Assembly: GCA_016213735.1 (NCBI GenBank)
Contig: JACQZU010000021.1
Span: forward strand, 124,001 to 188,000
DNA from: Acidobacteriota bacterium
GTDB taxonomy: Bacteria > Acidobacteriota > Holophagae > Holophagales > Holophagaceae
DNA length: 64,000 nucleotides
Direction: 5' to 3'
Below are positions 26,504-35,533 of this stretch, one piece after another. The notes under the pieces are model-generated. The model made no database searches. It was not told where the DNA came from and worked only from the letters and a program-made list of their open reading frames with translations. A program made the position numbers and the translations under genes. How positions within the stretch are numbered: position 1 is the first letter of the stretch; every line of letters begins with the position of its first letter.

Positions 26504-28042
26504 CTAGATGTCCAGGGTGATGCCCTGGGCCAGCTCGATGCCGCCGCTGAAGTTCAGGGCGTTGGTCTGGCGGCGCATGTAGGCCTTCCAGGCGTCCGAG
26601 CCGCTCTCGCGCCCGCCGCCGGTCTCCTTCTCGCCCCCGAAGGCCCCGCCGATCTCGGCGCCGCTGGTGCCCGTGTTCACGTTGGCGATGCCGCAGTCGC
26701 TGCCCTCCACGGACAGGAAGAGCTCGCTCTCCGCCTGGTCGTTGGTGATGATGGCGCTGCTGAGGCCCTGGGGCACGCCGTTCTGGATGGCGATGGCCTC
26801 CTCCAGGGTGCGGTAGCGGATGAGGTAGAGCACCGGGGCGAAGGTCTCCTCGGCCACGATGGGCATCTCGCTGTTGGCCTCCATGAGGCAGGGGGTCACG
26901 TAGCAGCCCCCGGGCAGGTCCACCTTCTCGCCGCCGCAGACCACCTTGCCTCCCTGCTCCTTGGCGGTCTCGATGGCCGCCAGCATGGTCTTCACGGCCT
27001 CCTGGTCCACCAGGGGGCCCATGAGGTTGGCGGGGTCCAGGGGGTCGCCCAGGGTGGTCTTGGCGTAGAGCGCCGTCAGCTGGGCCACGAAGGCCTCGTA
27101 CACGGAGGTGTGGACGATCACCCGGCGGGTGGAGGTGCAGCGCTGCCCCGAGGTGCCGATGGCGCCGAAGTAGATGGCCCGCAGCGCGATGTCCAGGTCC
27201 CCCTTGTCGCTCACGATGACGGCGTTGTTGCCGCCCAGCTCCAGGATCAGGCGCCCGAAGCGCTCCTGGACGAGCTTGCCGACGTGGCGGCCGCCGGGCA
27301 CGGAGCCCGTGTAGGAGACCAGGGCCACCCGGGGGTCGGTGTTGATGAGGTCGCCGATGTCGCTGCCCCGGCCGATGCTGAGGCTGCAGATGGCGGGGTC
27401 GAAGCCGTGGCGCGCCAGCACCCGCTGGGCGATGCGGGTCACCGCCAGGGCCGTGAGGGGCGTCTTGCTGGAGGGCTTCCAGAGCAGGGTGTCGCCGCAG
27501 ACCAGGGCCAGGGCGGCGTTCCAGCTCCAGACGGCCACGGGGAAGTTGAAGGCCGTGATGACGCCCACCACGCCCAGGGGGTGCCACTGCTCCTGCAGGC
27601 GGTGGCGGCGGCGCTCGCTGGGCATGGTGAGCCCGTAGAGCTGGCGGCTGAGGCCCACCGCGAAGTCGCAGATGTCGATCATCTCCTGGACCTCGCCCAG
27701 GCCCTCCCGCAGGCACTTGCCCATCTCCAGGCTCACCAGGCGGCCCAGGGCCTCCTTGTGCTCCCGCAGTTCGTTGCCGAGGTCCTTCACCACCTCGCCG
27801 CGCTTGGGGGCGGGCACCAGGCGCCAGGACTTCCAGGCCTCGTGGCAGCGCCCCAGGATGGCGTCGAACTCGTCCTTGGTGACGTTCACCACCGTGGCCA
27901 GTTCCTCGCCGTCCACGGGGGAGATCACCGGCTGCACCTTGCCGCTGCCCATCCACTCGCCGGCGAAGCCGCCCAGGTTCCGGGCCTCGATGCCCAGGGG
28001 GCGCAGCACATCCTCGTGTTTCCGATCCGTCATCGTGGCCAT
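26504..28042 (-). CDS. amaB: Aldehyde dehydrogenase, ALDH7/AmaB type (L-piperidine-6-carboxylate / alpha-aminoadipate semialdehyde dehydrogenase)
   Basis: A 512-residue enzyme closely matching the antiquitin/AmaB group, which oxidises alpha-aminoadipate semialdehyde in lysine catabolism. Signatures are TAFNFPVAVWSWNAALAL, the catalytic Glu in LELGGNNA, the catalytic Cys in GTSGQRCTSTRRVI, and the diagnostic tail FGGEKETGGGRESGSDAWKAY. GGAGG lies 8-10 nt before the ATG. It diverges from a LysR regulator across an 88-bp gap with a palindrome, so it is the likely regulated target. Broader aldehyde detoxification is a possible alternative role. Confidence 0.9.
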   Translation of the reverse strand: MATMTDRKHEDVLRPLGIEARNLGGFAGEWMGSGKVQPVISPVDGEELATVVNVTKDEFDAILGRCHEAWKSWRLVPAPKRGEVVKDLGNELREHKEALGRLVSLEMGKCLREGLGEVQEMIDICDFAVGLSRQLYGLTMPSERRRHRLQEQWHPLGVVGVITAFNFPVAVWSWNAALALVCGDTLLWKPSSKTPLTALAVTRIAQRVLARHGFDPAICSLSIGRGSDIGDLINTDPRVALVSYTGSVPGGRHVGKLVQERFGRLILELGGNNAVIVSDKGDLDIALRAIYFGAIGTSGQRCTSTRRVIVHTSVYEAFVAQLTALYAKTTLGDPLDPANLMGPLVDQEAVKTMLAAIETAKEQGGKVVCGGEKVDLPGGCYVTPCLMEANSEMPIVAEETFAPVLYLIRYRTLEEAIAIQNGVPQGLSSAIITNDQAESELFLSVEGSDCGIANVNTGTSGAEIGGAFGGEKETGGGRESGSDAWKAYMRRQTNALNFSGGIELAQGITLDI

Positions 28043-28100
28043 GGCATCGTCCTCCAGAACCCTTTATAGTCGGGGAAGAAGGATTAACGAAATTCATTGT

Positions 28101-28119
28101 TTTCATGATTCTCATGAAA
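28101..28119. promoter_or_regulatory. Palindromic candidate LysR-type operator
   Basis: A perfect inverted repeat TTTCATGA-TTC-TCATGAAA in the gap between amaB and the divergent lysR gene. The surrounding 80 bp are A/T-rich and contain two further ATTCAT half-sites (near 28092 and 28122). It overlaps the leader of lysR, fitting autoregulation plus activation of amaB. Confidence 0.65.
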
Positions 28120-28130
28120 GGAATTCATAG

Positions 28131-29039
28131 ATGTCCGAGCCCACCCTCGACCTCCAGCAGCTGCGGGCCTTCTACGCCGTGCTCCAGGCCGGCGGCTTCT
28201 CCGCCGCGGCCCACCGCCTGGGCCGCACCCAGAGCGCCGTGAGCCACGCCGTGCGCAAGCTGGAGGACAGCGCGGGGCTGCGCCTCCTGGACCGCCGGGG
28301 CCGGGACCTTCGGCCCACGGAGGCCGGGGAGCGGCTCCACCGGGCCTGCGAGGCGGTCTTCTCCACCCTGGACTCGGCCCAGGAGGAGCTGCAGCGGGGC
28401 CGGGCCCGGGCCCAGGGGCGCATCCGCCTGGGGGCCACGGTGGAGTTCGGCTGCAGCGTGCTCATGCAGCACATCCGCCCCTTCCTGGAGGCCCACCCGG
28501 GCATCGAGATGGACTTCCACCTGAGCCACGACCTGCTCACGCCCCTGCTGCGGGAGGACATCGACCTGGCCATCGACTGCGTGGAGCACCCCGTGCCGGG
28601 CCTGGACCGCACGCCCCTGTTCCGGGAGGCCTACATGGTGGCCTGCGCCCCGGGCTACCTGGCGGAGCGGGGCCTCCAGGAACCCGCGGACCTGGCCCGC
28701 TGCACCGTGCTGTCCATCGACAAGGCCTGCACCTGGTGGGAGCGCTTCCTGGTGGCGGTGCCCCGGAAGCGGCGGCCCGCCTTCGGCCGCGTGGTGGCCA
28801 TCGACCACATCCGGGGCCTGATCAACGCCGCCGTGAACGGCCTGGGCGTGCTCCTGGCCCCCAGCTACAGCCTGCAGGGCGAGCTGGCCCGGGGCGCCCT
28901 GGTGCCCCTCTTCCCCAGGATCCGCCCCCTGGAGGACCGCTTCGCCCTCTACCAGAAGGCCGGCAAGGCCCGCCTGGCCAAGCACCGCCTCCTGAAGGCC
29001 TACCTGGTGGACCTGAACCCCGAGGAGTTCGGCGCCTAG
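28131..29039 (+). CDS. LysR family transcriptional regulator
   Basis: A 302-residue LysR-type regulator. The N-terminal winged helix reads LDLQQLRAFYAVLQAGGFSAAAHRLGRTQSAVSHAVRKLEDSAGLRLLDRRGR. The remaining residues form a two-lobed effector domain (IRLGATVEFGCSVL at its start). AAAGGA lies upstream of the ATG. Its position, divergent from amaB, suggests it responds to a lysine-, pipecolate- or proline-derived metabolite. This is inference from context. Confidence 0.93.
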   Translation: MSEPTLDLQQLRAFYAVLQAGGFSAAAHRLGRTQSAVSHAVRKLEDSAGLRLLDRRGRDLRPTEAGERLHRACEAVFSTLDSAQEELQRGRARAQGRIRLGATVEFGCSVLMQHIRPFLEAHPGIEMDFHLSHDLLTPLLREDIDLAIDCVEHPVPGLDRTPLFREAYMVACAPGYLAERGLQEPADLARCTVLSIDKACTWWERFLVAVPRKRRPAFGRVVAIDHIRGLINAAVNGLGVLLAPSYSLQGELARGALVPLFPRIRPLEDRFALYQKAGKARLAKHRLLKAYLVDLNPEEFGA

Positions 29040-29161
29040 TCGTCCGGCTCACGGCGGGGCCGATGACCTTCCATCGGGGGGTGGTCGAAACAACCCATCC
29101 CTTTCGCCTTCTATTCTCTTGAGCCACCCACTTCATCCACCCCGCCCCGGCTTCGCCCGCC

Positions 29162-30268
29162 TCATTCCCCCCGCGCGCCGCCGCCCGGGGCGGGGGCCAG
29201 GGCCAGTTCCAGGTTGGAGCTGCGGCCGCGGTGCTTGTAGCCCATGCCGAAGTCCAGGGCCCGGACCTTCCGGCCCTGGAAGCGGTCGGCGAGGTCCTTC
29301 TGGGTGAATTCCCGGAACAGGGGGATGGGCTCGTCGTAGCGGCCGTAGAAGCGCACGGGCCAGCGGGCCTCGTCGAAGCTGCGCTGGGGGATGCCCGAGT
29401 CGTCCTGGAGGATGGAGGACGAGGTCTGCAGCAGGAAGGCGCGGAAGGTGGTGAAGCTGGGGCGGTGGAGGAGGTAGCTGGCGCTCTTGAGAAAAGTGTG
29501 GGGGCGGCCCAGGGAGGCGGCGAAGGCCAGGATGCGCCGGTCCCGGTGCAGGGCGCCGTTGCTGAGGTCGGCCCGGAGGTACCACAGCTCCCGCTCCGGG
29601 CCTCCCCCCGCGGCGCGGAAGCGGATCCGCAGCGCCGTGGGCTTGCCCTGGGCGGGCCGCGGCCGCCCCTCGGGGTCCAGCTCCAGCAGGGCCAGGTCCC
29701 GGATCTCGCCCTCCAGGCGCGGCAGGAAGGCCAGCAGCAGGGGGAGGACGCCCCGCAGCTCGGGGTGCTTGAGGTCCCGCTCCATGTCCTTGGTGATGAA
29801 GAAGCTGCTCAGGAGGGCGGTGCGCAGGGTGGTCCGGAGGTGGGCCAGGTCCCGGCGGATGGCCAGGCGCCCCAGCTCGGGCAGGCTGCCCACGGGCTCC
29901 AGGCCCACCAGCACGAAGCGCTGGGCCCAGGGGTGCAGCACCTGGACGTGGAGGTGGTCGGGCCCCCCGAAGGGGTAGAAGACCGTGGCGCTGCCCCGCA
30001 GGTCCCCCAGCTCCCGGGCGGACCAGGCCCGCATGGGGGCGAGGCGCTCCTTCTCCAGCGCCGCCCAGGCCCGGTCCATGGCCACGGCGTGGGCGGCCCA
30101 GCCCGGGTCGTGCACGAAGCCCTCCATGCCCGGGAAGGAGGGCGTGGGCAGGCCCGCCAGGAAGCGGGCGGTGGCGTTCAGGCGGGCGGCGTCGGCGGCC
30201 GGGGCGGCCGGGGCGGCGAGGGCGAGGACGCCGGCCGCCGCGAGCGCCGGGATCCGGGGGATCCTCAC
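29162..30268 (-). CDS. Exported hypothetical protein, 368 aa
   Basis: No family is recognised. The GTG start gives a signal peptide ([22 protein letters not shown]). The mature part has charged helices and a few aromatic motifs ([49 protein letters not shown]) that look like a conserved globular exoprotein. The C-terminal third contains [21 protein letters not shown]. The start overlaps the stop of the upstream 182-aa gene (GTGA), so the two are translationally coupled and probably work together. Confidence 0.8.
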   Translation of the reverse strand: MRIPRIPALAAAGVLALAAPAAPAADAARLNATARFLAGLPTPSFPGMEGFVHDPGWAAHAVAMDRAWAALEKERLAPMRAWSARELGDLRGSATVFYPFGGPDHLHVQVLHPWAQRFVLVGLEPVGSLPELGRLAIRRDLAHLRTTLRTALLSSFFITKDMERDLKHPELRGVLPLLLAFLPRLEGEIRDLALLELDPEGRPRPAQGKPTALRIRFRAAGGGPERELWYLRADLSNGALHRDRRILAFAASLGRPHTFLKSASYLLHRPSFTTFRAFLLQTSSSILQDDSGIPQRSFDEARWPVRFYGRYDEPIPLFREFTQKDLADRFQGRKVRALDFGMGYKHRGRSSNLELALAPAPGGGARGE

Positions 30269-30813
30269 GGGACCTTCATCACCACCACGCCGTTCCACTC
30301 GCAGACGAAGGCCACCCACTTCTGGTCCGGGGAGAGGACCAGGGAGTGGCAGTCCTCCGCCTCGGTCTTCCAGAGGACCCTGGGCTGCCCCCCGGGCACG
30401 TGGACCCGCAGGGAGACGCCCTTGGTGGCCTCCTCCAGGGTGATGATGGTTCCGCTCTTGGTCTTCACCTGGCGGCCGTCCTCGGGGTTCCGGGCGGCCC
30501 AGTTCAGGGCGGTGGCCTCGCTGATGGCGCCCTTGTCGGGGAGCCGGGTGGGCACCGCCAGGGGCAGGCCCCCGCGCCAGGCCATCGTCTTGAGGGGCAG
30601 CTTGTCCAGCTCGGCCACCCACCACTCGCCGTTGGCCCGCACCGCCACGGCCTTGCCCTCGGGGCTCCACACCGGGCGCACTTCCACGGCGTTGGAGCGG
30701 AAGATCAGGGCCGTGTCGCACTGGAGGTTCGCCATGGTCTGCTCGAAGCTCAGGCCCGTGACCTGCGCGAAGGCGGCCACCGACAGGCCCAGCATGCAGA
30801 GAAATCGTTTCAT
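30265..30813 (-). CDS. Exported small beta-propeller-like (PD40/TolB-like) protein
   Basis: A 182-residue protein with a signal peptide ([17 protein letters not shown]). It contains two TolB-like strand motifs, [18 protein letters not shown] and [19 protein letters not shown], of the PD40 type found in WD40-like propellers. It is too short for a full propeller, so it may oligomerise or be a partial descendant. GGAGCGAC precedes the ATG. It lies 48 bp after transketolase and overlaps the next gene, suggesting a minus-strand operon: outer-membrane protein, tkt, this gene, 368-aa protein. Confidence 0.75.
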   Translation of the reverse strand: MKRFLCMLGLSVAAFAQVTGLSFEQTMANLQCDTALIFRSNAVEVRPVWSPEGKAVAVRANGEWWVAELDKLPLKTMAWRGGLPLAVPTRLPDKGAISEATALNWAARNPEDGRQVKTKSGTIITLEEATKGVSLRVHVPGGQPRVLWKTEAEDCHSLVLSPDQKWVAFVCEWNGVVVMKVP

Positions 30814-30861
30814 TCGTCGCTCCAGGTTCCTAGGATACCGCGTCCCGGGCGGGCCCCGGCC

Positions 30862-32862
30862 TCAGGGGACCAGGGCGCGGGCCCGCGCCGCGATGTGCTC
30901 GGCGGAGAAGCCGAATTTCTCGAACAGCGTCTCCGCGGGGGCGGAGGCGCCGAAGCGGTCCAGGCCCACGACCGCGCCGTGGTCGCCGGTGACGCGCTCC
31001 CAGCCCAGGGAGACGCCGGCCTCCACGGCGAGGCGGGCTTTCACGGCCGGGGGCAGCACCGCGTCCCGGTAGACCTGGGGCTGGGAGAGGAAGAGCTCCA
31101 GGCTGGGCATGGAGACCACCCGGGCGGGCAGGCCCTCGGCGTCCAGGCGCGCCTTGGCGGCCAGGGCCAGGTGGCCCTCGGACCCCGAGGCCACGAGGAC
31201 GAGCTTCGGATCGGGGGCATCGGCCAGCACGTAGCCGCCCCGGGCGAGACCCGCGGCGGGGCCCAGGGCGGCTCGGTCCAGCACGGGCAGCTTCTGGCGG
31301 GTGAGGGCCAGCACCGTGGGGCCGTCCCGGCGCTCCAGGGCCAGGCGCCAGGCCTCCACGGTCTCGGTGGCGTCCGCGGGCCGCAGGACCCGCAGGTTGG
31401 GGATCAGGCGCAGGCTCATCACCTGCTCAACGGGCTGGTGGGTGGGGCCGTCCTCGCCCACGCCGATGCTGTCGTGGGTGAACACGTACACCACGGGCAG
31501 GCCCATGAGGGCCGCCAGGCGGATGCTGGGGCGCATGTAGTCGCTGAAGATCAGGAAGGTGGCGCCGAAGGGCCGCAGGCCGCCGTGGAGGGCCATGCCG
31601 TTGAGGCACGCCCCCATGGCGTGCTCCCGGATGCCCCAGTGGAAGTTGCGGCCCGCCTCGTGTCTGGAGAAATCTCCCCCGCCCTTCAGCAGGGTGTTGT
31701 TGGAGGGCGCCAGGTCGGCGCTGCCGCCCAGGAGGTTGGGCAGGAGCGGGGCCACGGCGTTGAGGGCCTTGCCGCTGGCCTCGCGGGTGGCCAGCTTGCC
31801 GTCGGCGGGGGTGAAGGCCGGCAGGGCCTCCTCCCAGCCCGGGGCGCTGCGCCCCTCCATGAAGGACTCCAGCTCGGCGGCGGGCTCGGGGAAGGCCTGG
31901 CGGTAGGCCTGGAAGGTCTTCTGCCAGTCCCGCTCGCGCTCCGCCCCCCGGGCGCGGCACCCGCGCCACGCCTCCAGGGCCGCGGGGGGCACGAAGAAGC
32001 GCTGCTCCGGGTCCCAGCCCAGGATCTCCTTGGTGGCCCGGATCTCCGCCTCGCCCAGGGGCGCGCCGTGGGCCTCGTGGCTGCCCTGCTTGTGGGGCGC
32101 GGGGTAGCCGATGACGGTCCGGCAGACGATGAGGGTGGGCTTGCCGCAGGGGGCGCAGGCCTCCCGGAAGGCGCGCTCCAACCCGGCCAGGTCCTCGCCG
32201 TCGGCGTGAAGCACGCGCCAGCCCAGGGCCTCGAAGCGTCGGGGCACCTCCTCGGAGAAGGCCAGGTCCGTGGCGCCCTCGATGGTGATCCGGTTGTCAT
32301 CGTAGAGCGCCACCAGCTTCTCCAGGCCCAGGTGCCCCGCCAGGGAGGCCGCCTCCTGGGCCACCCCCTCCATGAGGTCGCCGTCCCCGGCGAATGCGAA
32401 GGTGCGGTGGTCCACGACGGCGTGGCCGGGGCGGTTGAAGCGGGCGGCCAGCCAGCGCTCCGCGATGGCCATGCCCACGGCGTTGCCCAGGCCCTGGCCC
32501 AGGGGGCCCGTGGTGGTCTCCACGCCGGCGGTGTGGCCGAACTCGGGGTGGCCCGGGGTGCGCGAGCCCCACTGGCGGAAGTTGCGGATGTCCTCCAGGG
32601 AAAGCTCGTAGCCCGAGAGGTGCAGCAGGCTGTAGAGCAGGGTGGAGGCGTGGCCGCAGGAGAGCACGAAGCGGTCCCGGTCCCACCAGACGGGGTTGGC
32701 GGGGTTGTGCTTGAGGAAGCGCGTCCAGAGCACGAAGGCCGCGGGGGCCTGGGCCATGGGGGTGCCCGGGTGGCCGGAGTTGGCCTGCTGCACGGCGTCC
32801 ATGGCCAGGCAGCGGACGGTGTCGATGCACAGCTTGTCCAGGGGGTCGGCGGCGGGGCTCAT
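30862..32862 (-). CDS. tkt: Transketolase
   Basis: A 666-residue thiamine-diphosphate enzyme that moves two-carbon units between sugar phosphates in the pentose-phosphate pathway. It has the N-terminal [14 protein letters not shown], the [13 protein letters not shown] and [14 protein letters not shown] motifs, the ThDP motif GDGDLMEGV...NRITIEG, and the catalytic His region [18 protein letters not shown]. Its length is standard. GAGGA precedes the ATG by 5 nt. It begins 8 bp after the stop of the outer-membrane-protein gene. Confidence 0.96.
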   Translation of the reverse strand: MSPAADPLDKLCIDTVRCLAMDAVQQANSGHPGTPMAQAPAAFVLWTRFLKHNPANPVWWDRDRFVLSCGHASTLLYSLLHLSGYELSLEDIRNFRQWGSRTPGHPEFGHTAGVETTTGPLGQGLGNAVGMAIAERWLAARFNRPGHAVVDHRTFAFAGDGDLMEGVAQEAASLAGHLGLEKLVALYDDNRITIEGATDLAFSEEVPRRFEALGWRVLHADGEDLAGLERAFREACAPCGKPTLIVCRTVIGYPAPHKQGSHEAHGAPLGEAEIRATKEILGWDPEQRFFVPPAALEAWRGCRARGAERERDWQKTFQAYRQAFPEPAAELESFMEGRSAPGWEEALPAFTPADGKLATREASGKALNAVAPLLPNLLGGSADLAPSNNTLLKGGGDFSRHEAGRNFHWGIREHAMGACLNGMALHGGLRPFGATFLIFSDYMRPSIRLAALMGLPVVYVFTHDSIGVGEDGPTHQPVEQVMSLRLIPNLRVLRPADATETVEAWRLALERRDGPTVLALTRQKLPVLDRAALGPAAGLARGGYVLADAPDPKLVLVASGSEGHLALAAKARLDAEGLPARVVSMPSLELFLSQPQVYRDAVLPPAVKARLAVEAGVSLGWERVTGDHGAVVGLDRFGASAPAETLFEKFGFSAEHIAARARALVP

Positions 32863-32870
32863 GGGGGTCC

Positions 32871-33470
32871 TCAGAAGCGGATGCCGGCGAAGGCGCCGAA
32901 CTCGCGGTTGGGGTTGGGTCCGTCCTCGGCCGCGGCCCCCGCCTGGACGCCGAAGACCGGCCGCAGCTTCCGCCCCGTGGGGGGCGCGTAGGCCAGGTTC
33001 AGCAGCCCCCAGAGGCGGGTGGCGCCCTTGTTGTAGCCGCTCAGGAGGGTGCCGCTCTGGGCCGTGGCGGTGGCCCCCTCGGAGTTCTTGTTGGTGGAGA
33101 GCCGGGCCTCCACCCGCCCGCCGAAGCTGAAGTCGCCCCGGGAGGCGAGGCCCAGGCCCACGGCCACGTAGGGCCCGGGCTTGAAGGCCGCGGAGACCAT
33201 GCCCCCGGCGGGGGTCCCGGTCTGGTAGCGGGCCTCCCCGGAGGAGGCCCAGGAGCCCCCGAAGCTGAGCTGGAGGCGGGGGAAGTCGGGGCCCGCCGGG
33301 AAGTCCAGCAGGAGGGTGGCCTCTCCGTGGCGGTAGCTGGTGGCCGGCAGGCCGGCGTAGCCGGGTCCCTGCTGGGTGGCGAAGCCCAGGCGGAACTCGC
33401 GGGTCTGGGCGCCGAGCAGGGTGGACGCCGCCAGCAGCGCGGCCAGCGGGAGTCGAGGGGTCAGGGTCAT
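32871..33470 (-). CDS. Outer-membrane beta-barrel-like exported protein
   Basis: A 199-residue protein with a signal peptide ([17 protein letters not shown]) and alternating aromatic/hydrophobic strands (for example [45 protein letters not shown]) ending [11 protein letters not shown], whose terminal Phe is typical of barrel outer-membrane proteins. No named family. Its gene leads the operon that contains tkt. Its start is preceded by a purine-rich tract and then the repeat element at 33520-33787. Confidence 0.78.
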   Translation of the reverse strand: MTLTPRLPLAALLAASTLLGAQTREFRLGFATQQGPGYAGLPATSYRHGEATLLLDFPAGPDFPRLQLSFGGSWASSGEARYQTGTPAGGMVSAAFKPGPYVAVGLGLASRGDFSFGGRVEARLSTNKNSEGATATAQSGTLLSGYNKGATRLWGLLNLAYAPPTGRKLRPVFGVQAGAAAEDGPNPNREFGAFAGIRF

Positions 33471-33519
33471 GGGAGGTCCCGGGGAGAAGGAAGGGAAGGA
33501 AGGGAAGGAAGAAGGGATT

Positions 33520-33556
33520 GAATCAACGCAAAGGCGCAAAGGCGCGAAGAAAGGAA
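33520..33556 (+). repeat. Left inverted repeat of the 33.5-kb element
   Basis: Contains the tandem AACGCAAAGGCGCAAAGGCG motif followed by a GAAGAAAGGAAAAAA tail. It is preceded by a GGAAGGGAAGGAAGGGAAGG purine tract (33487-33512). Confidence 0.7.
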
Positions 33557-33750
33557 AAAATGGTGCCCCCTGATGGAGGGGCGGCACCCATGCAGCCGCG
33601 CGGGACCCTCCCACCCGTCCACTGGCCACCCCACCGGCGGAAGCGGCCGGGCCCCCCGCGCCCGGTGAGGGGAGTCCTGGATGGAATGTGCCCTGGGTTC
33701 AGCATCGCTCGGGGCCCTGCGGTTCTCGTTGTCCTGCGTTGGTTTCCTGT

Positions 33751-33787
33751 TTCTTTCCTTCGCGCCTTTGCGTCTTTGCGTTGATTG
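33751..33787 (-). repeat. Right inverted repeat of the 33.5-kb element
   Basis: Inverted copy of the left repeat with four mismatches (core AACGCAAAGACGCAAAGGCG on the minus strand). It lies 44 bp downstream of the pyrG stop in pyrG orientation. Confidence 0.7.
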
Positions 33788-33831
33788 ATCTCTTCCTGCC
33801 GATCGTGCCCCCGTGGCGGTTCTTTCCCTCT

Positions 33832-35457
33832 TCACAGCCCCGCGCTGGCCTTCACGAAGGCCGTGAAGAGCGGGTGCGGGGCCAGGGGCTTGGACTTGAA
33901 CTCGGGGTGGAACTGGCAGCCCAGGAAGAAGGGGTGGTCCGGGATCTCCACGATCTCCACGAAGGTGCCGTCGGGGCTGAGGCCCGTGAAGGCCAGGCCC
34001 GCCTCCTCCAGCCGGGGCCGGTACTCGGCCTGGTTGAACTCGTAGCGGTGGCGGTGGCGCTCGCTGATCTCGGTGCTGCCGTAGGCGCGGTGCGCGAAGC
34101 TGTCCTCCTCCAGGAGGCAGGGGTAGGCCCCCAGGCGCATGGTGCCGCCCAGCTCCTCCACGTCCACCAGCTCCCGGAGCTTGAAGATCACGCGGTGCCG
34201 GGGGTTGTCGTCGAACTCCGTGCTGTCCGCGCCCTCCAGAAGGGCCACGTTGCGGGCGAACTCCACGCTGGCCATCTGCATGCCGAGGCAGATGCCGAAG
34301 AAGGGGACCTTCTTCTCCCGGGCGTGGCGGATGGACTCGATCATGCCCCGGGTGCCCCGCACGCCGAAGCCGCCGGGCACCAGGATCCCCTGGCAGTCCG
34401 CCAGCTGGGCCGCGGTGCCCTCCCCGTGCTCCAGCTCCTCCGCCTCCACCCACTTGAGGTCCACCGAGACGCCCAGGCCGTAGCCCGCGTGGTGCAGGGC
34501 CTCCGTGAGGCTCTTGTAGCTCTCCTTGAACTCCACGTACTTGCCCACGATGGCGATGCGCACGCTGCCCTTGGGGTTGCGGATGCGGTCCAGGAGGGCG
34601 TGCCACTTGGAGAGGTCGGGGCCGTCGTCCACCAGGTTCAGCAGGCGCGCCACCTTGGCGTCCAGGCCCTCGGCGTGGAGCTTGAGGGGCACCTCGTAGA
34701 TGGAGCGGGCGTCCTCCCCTGCGAAGACCGCGTCCGGGGTCACGGAGCAGAAGAGGGCGATCTTGTCCTTGAGGTCCCGGGGGATCTCCCGTTCCGCCCG
34801 GCAGAGCAGCACGTCGGGATGCAGGCCCAGGGCCCGCAGCTCCTTGACGCTGTGCTGGGTGGGCTTGGACTTCAACTCGCCGGCGGCCTTGATGAAGGGC
34901 ACGTAGGTGAGGTGCATGTTGACGGCGTTGCCCGCGCCCACCTCGAGCTTGAACTGCCGGATGGCCTCCAGGAAGGGCTGGCTCTCGATGTCGCCCACGG
35001 TGCCGCCGATTTCCACGATCACCACGTCCATGTCCTTGGCGACCTTCTTGATCGTGGACTTGATCTCGTCGGTGATGTGGGGGATCACCTGGACGGTCTT
35101 GCCCAGGTAGTCGCCCCGCCGCTCCTTCTGGATCACGGTGTTGTAGACCTTGCCGGTGGTGATGGTGTGGTTCTGGGTGGTGGGCACGCTGGTGAAGCGC
35201 TCGTAGTGGCCCAGGTCCAGGTCCGTCTCCGCGCCGTCGTCGGTGACGAAGACCTCCCCGTGCTGGAAGGGCGACATGGTGCCCGGGTCCACGTTGAGGT
35301 AGGGGTCCATCTTCATCAGGGTGACCTTGAGGCCCCGGGCCTCCAGCAGCGCCCCCAGGGAGGCCGCCGCGATGCCCTTGCCCAGGCTGGAGAGCACCCC
35401 CCCCGTCACGAAGACGAACTTCGTCGAGCCCAGGTCCATCGTGGTCGCGCGCGTCAT
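33832..35457 (-). CDS. pyrG: CTP synthase
   Basis: A 541-residue glutamine-dependent CTP synthase that aminates UTP. The synthase domain opens [17 protein letters not shown] (P-loop), with [21 protein letters not shown] next. The C-terminal class I glutaminase domain has the nucleophile Cys in FGICLGMQ and the catalytic His/Glu in [10 protein letters not shown]. The first ATG was used; an alternative ATG six codons later (35439) directly precedes the conserved start. The upstream gap holds repeat copy B of the GxxExxY element. Confidence 0.97.
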   Translation of the reverse strand: MTRATTMDLGSTKFVFVTGGVLSSLGKGIAAASLGALLEARGLKVTLMKMDPYLNVDPGTMSPFQHGEVFVTDDGAETDLDLGHYERFTSVPTTQNHTITTGKVYNTVIQKERRGDYLGKTVQVIPHITDEIKSTIKKVAKDMDVVIVEIGGTVGDIESQPFLEAIRQFKLEVGAGNAVNMHLTYVPFIKAAGELKSKPTQHSVKELRALGLHPDVLLCRAEREIPRDLKDKIALFCSVTPDAVFAGEDARSIYEVPLKLHAEGLDAKVARLLNLVDDGPDLSKWHALLDRIRNPKGSVRIAIVGKYVEFKESYKSLTEALHHAGYGLGVSVDLKWVEAEELEHGEGTAAQLADCQGILVPGGFGVRGTRGMIESIRHAREKKVPFFGICLGMQMASVEFARNVALLEGADSTEFDDNPRHRVIFKLRELVDVEELGGTMRLGAYPCLLEEDSFAHRAYGSTEISERHRHRYEFNQAEYRPRLEEAGLAFTGLSPDGTFVEIVEIPDHPFFLGCQFHPEFKSKPLAPHPLFTAFVKASAGL

Positions 35458-35477
35458 GGGAGCACCCGGATAATAAA

Positions 35478-35511
35478 TTCACCGCCAAGACGCCAAGGGC
35501 GCCAAGAAAAG
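35478..35511 (+). repeat. CACCGCCAAGACGCC repeat, copy B
   Basis: Full-length copy with three CGCCAAG-type units followed by an A-rich tail (GAAAAAAAACAAAC to 35524). It lies between the 3' end of the GxxExxY gene and the pyrG start. Confidence 0.75.
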
Positions 35512-35533
35512 AAAAAAAACAAACTTGATCGGG

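Larger units (their letters stand above)
33520..33787. mobile_element. MITE-like element with 37-bp terminal inverted repeats
   Basis: The gap between the outer-membrane-protein gene and pyrG (33471-33831, no gene) holds two inverted 37-bp repeats, 33520-33556 and 33751-33787, that match at 33 of 37 positions. Their core is AATCAACGCAAAGGCGCAAA. They flank 194 bp of GC-rich DNA that contains a stem-loop (GGTGCC...GGCACC, 33562-33588) and no convincing coding frame. The structure fits a small non-autonomous element or a REP-like repeat pair. No transposase gene is seen nearby. Confidence 0.6.
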
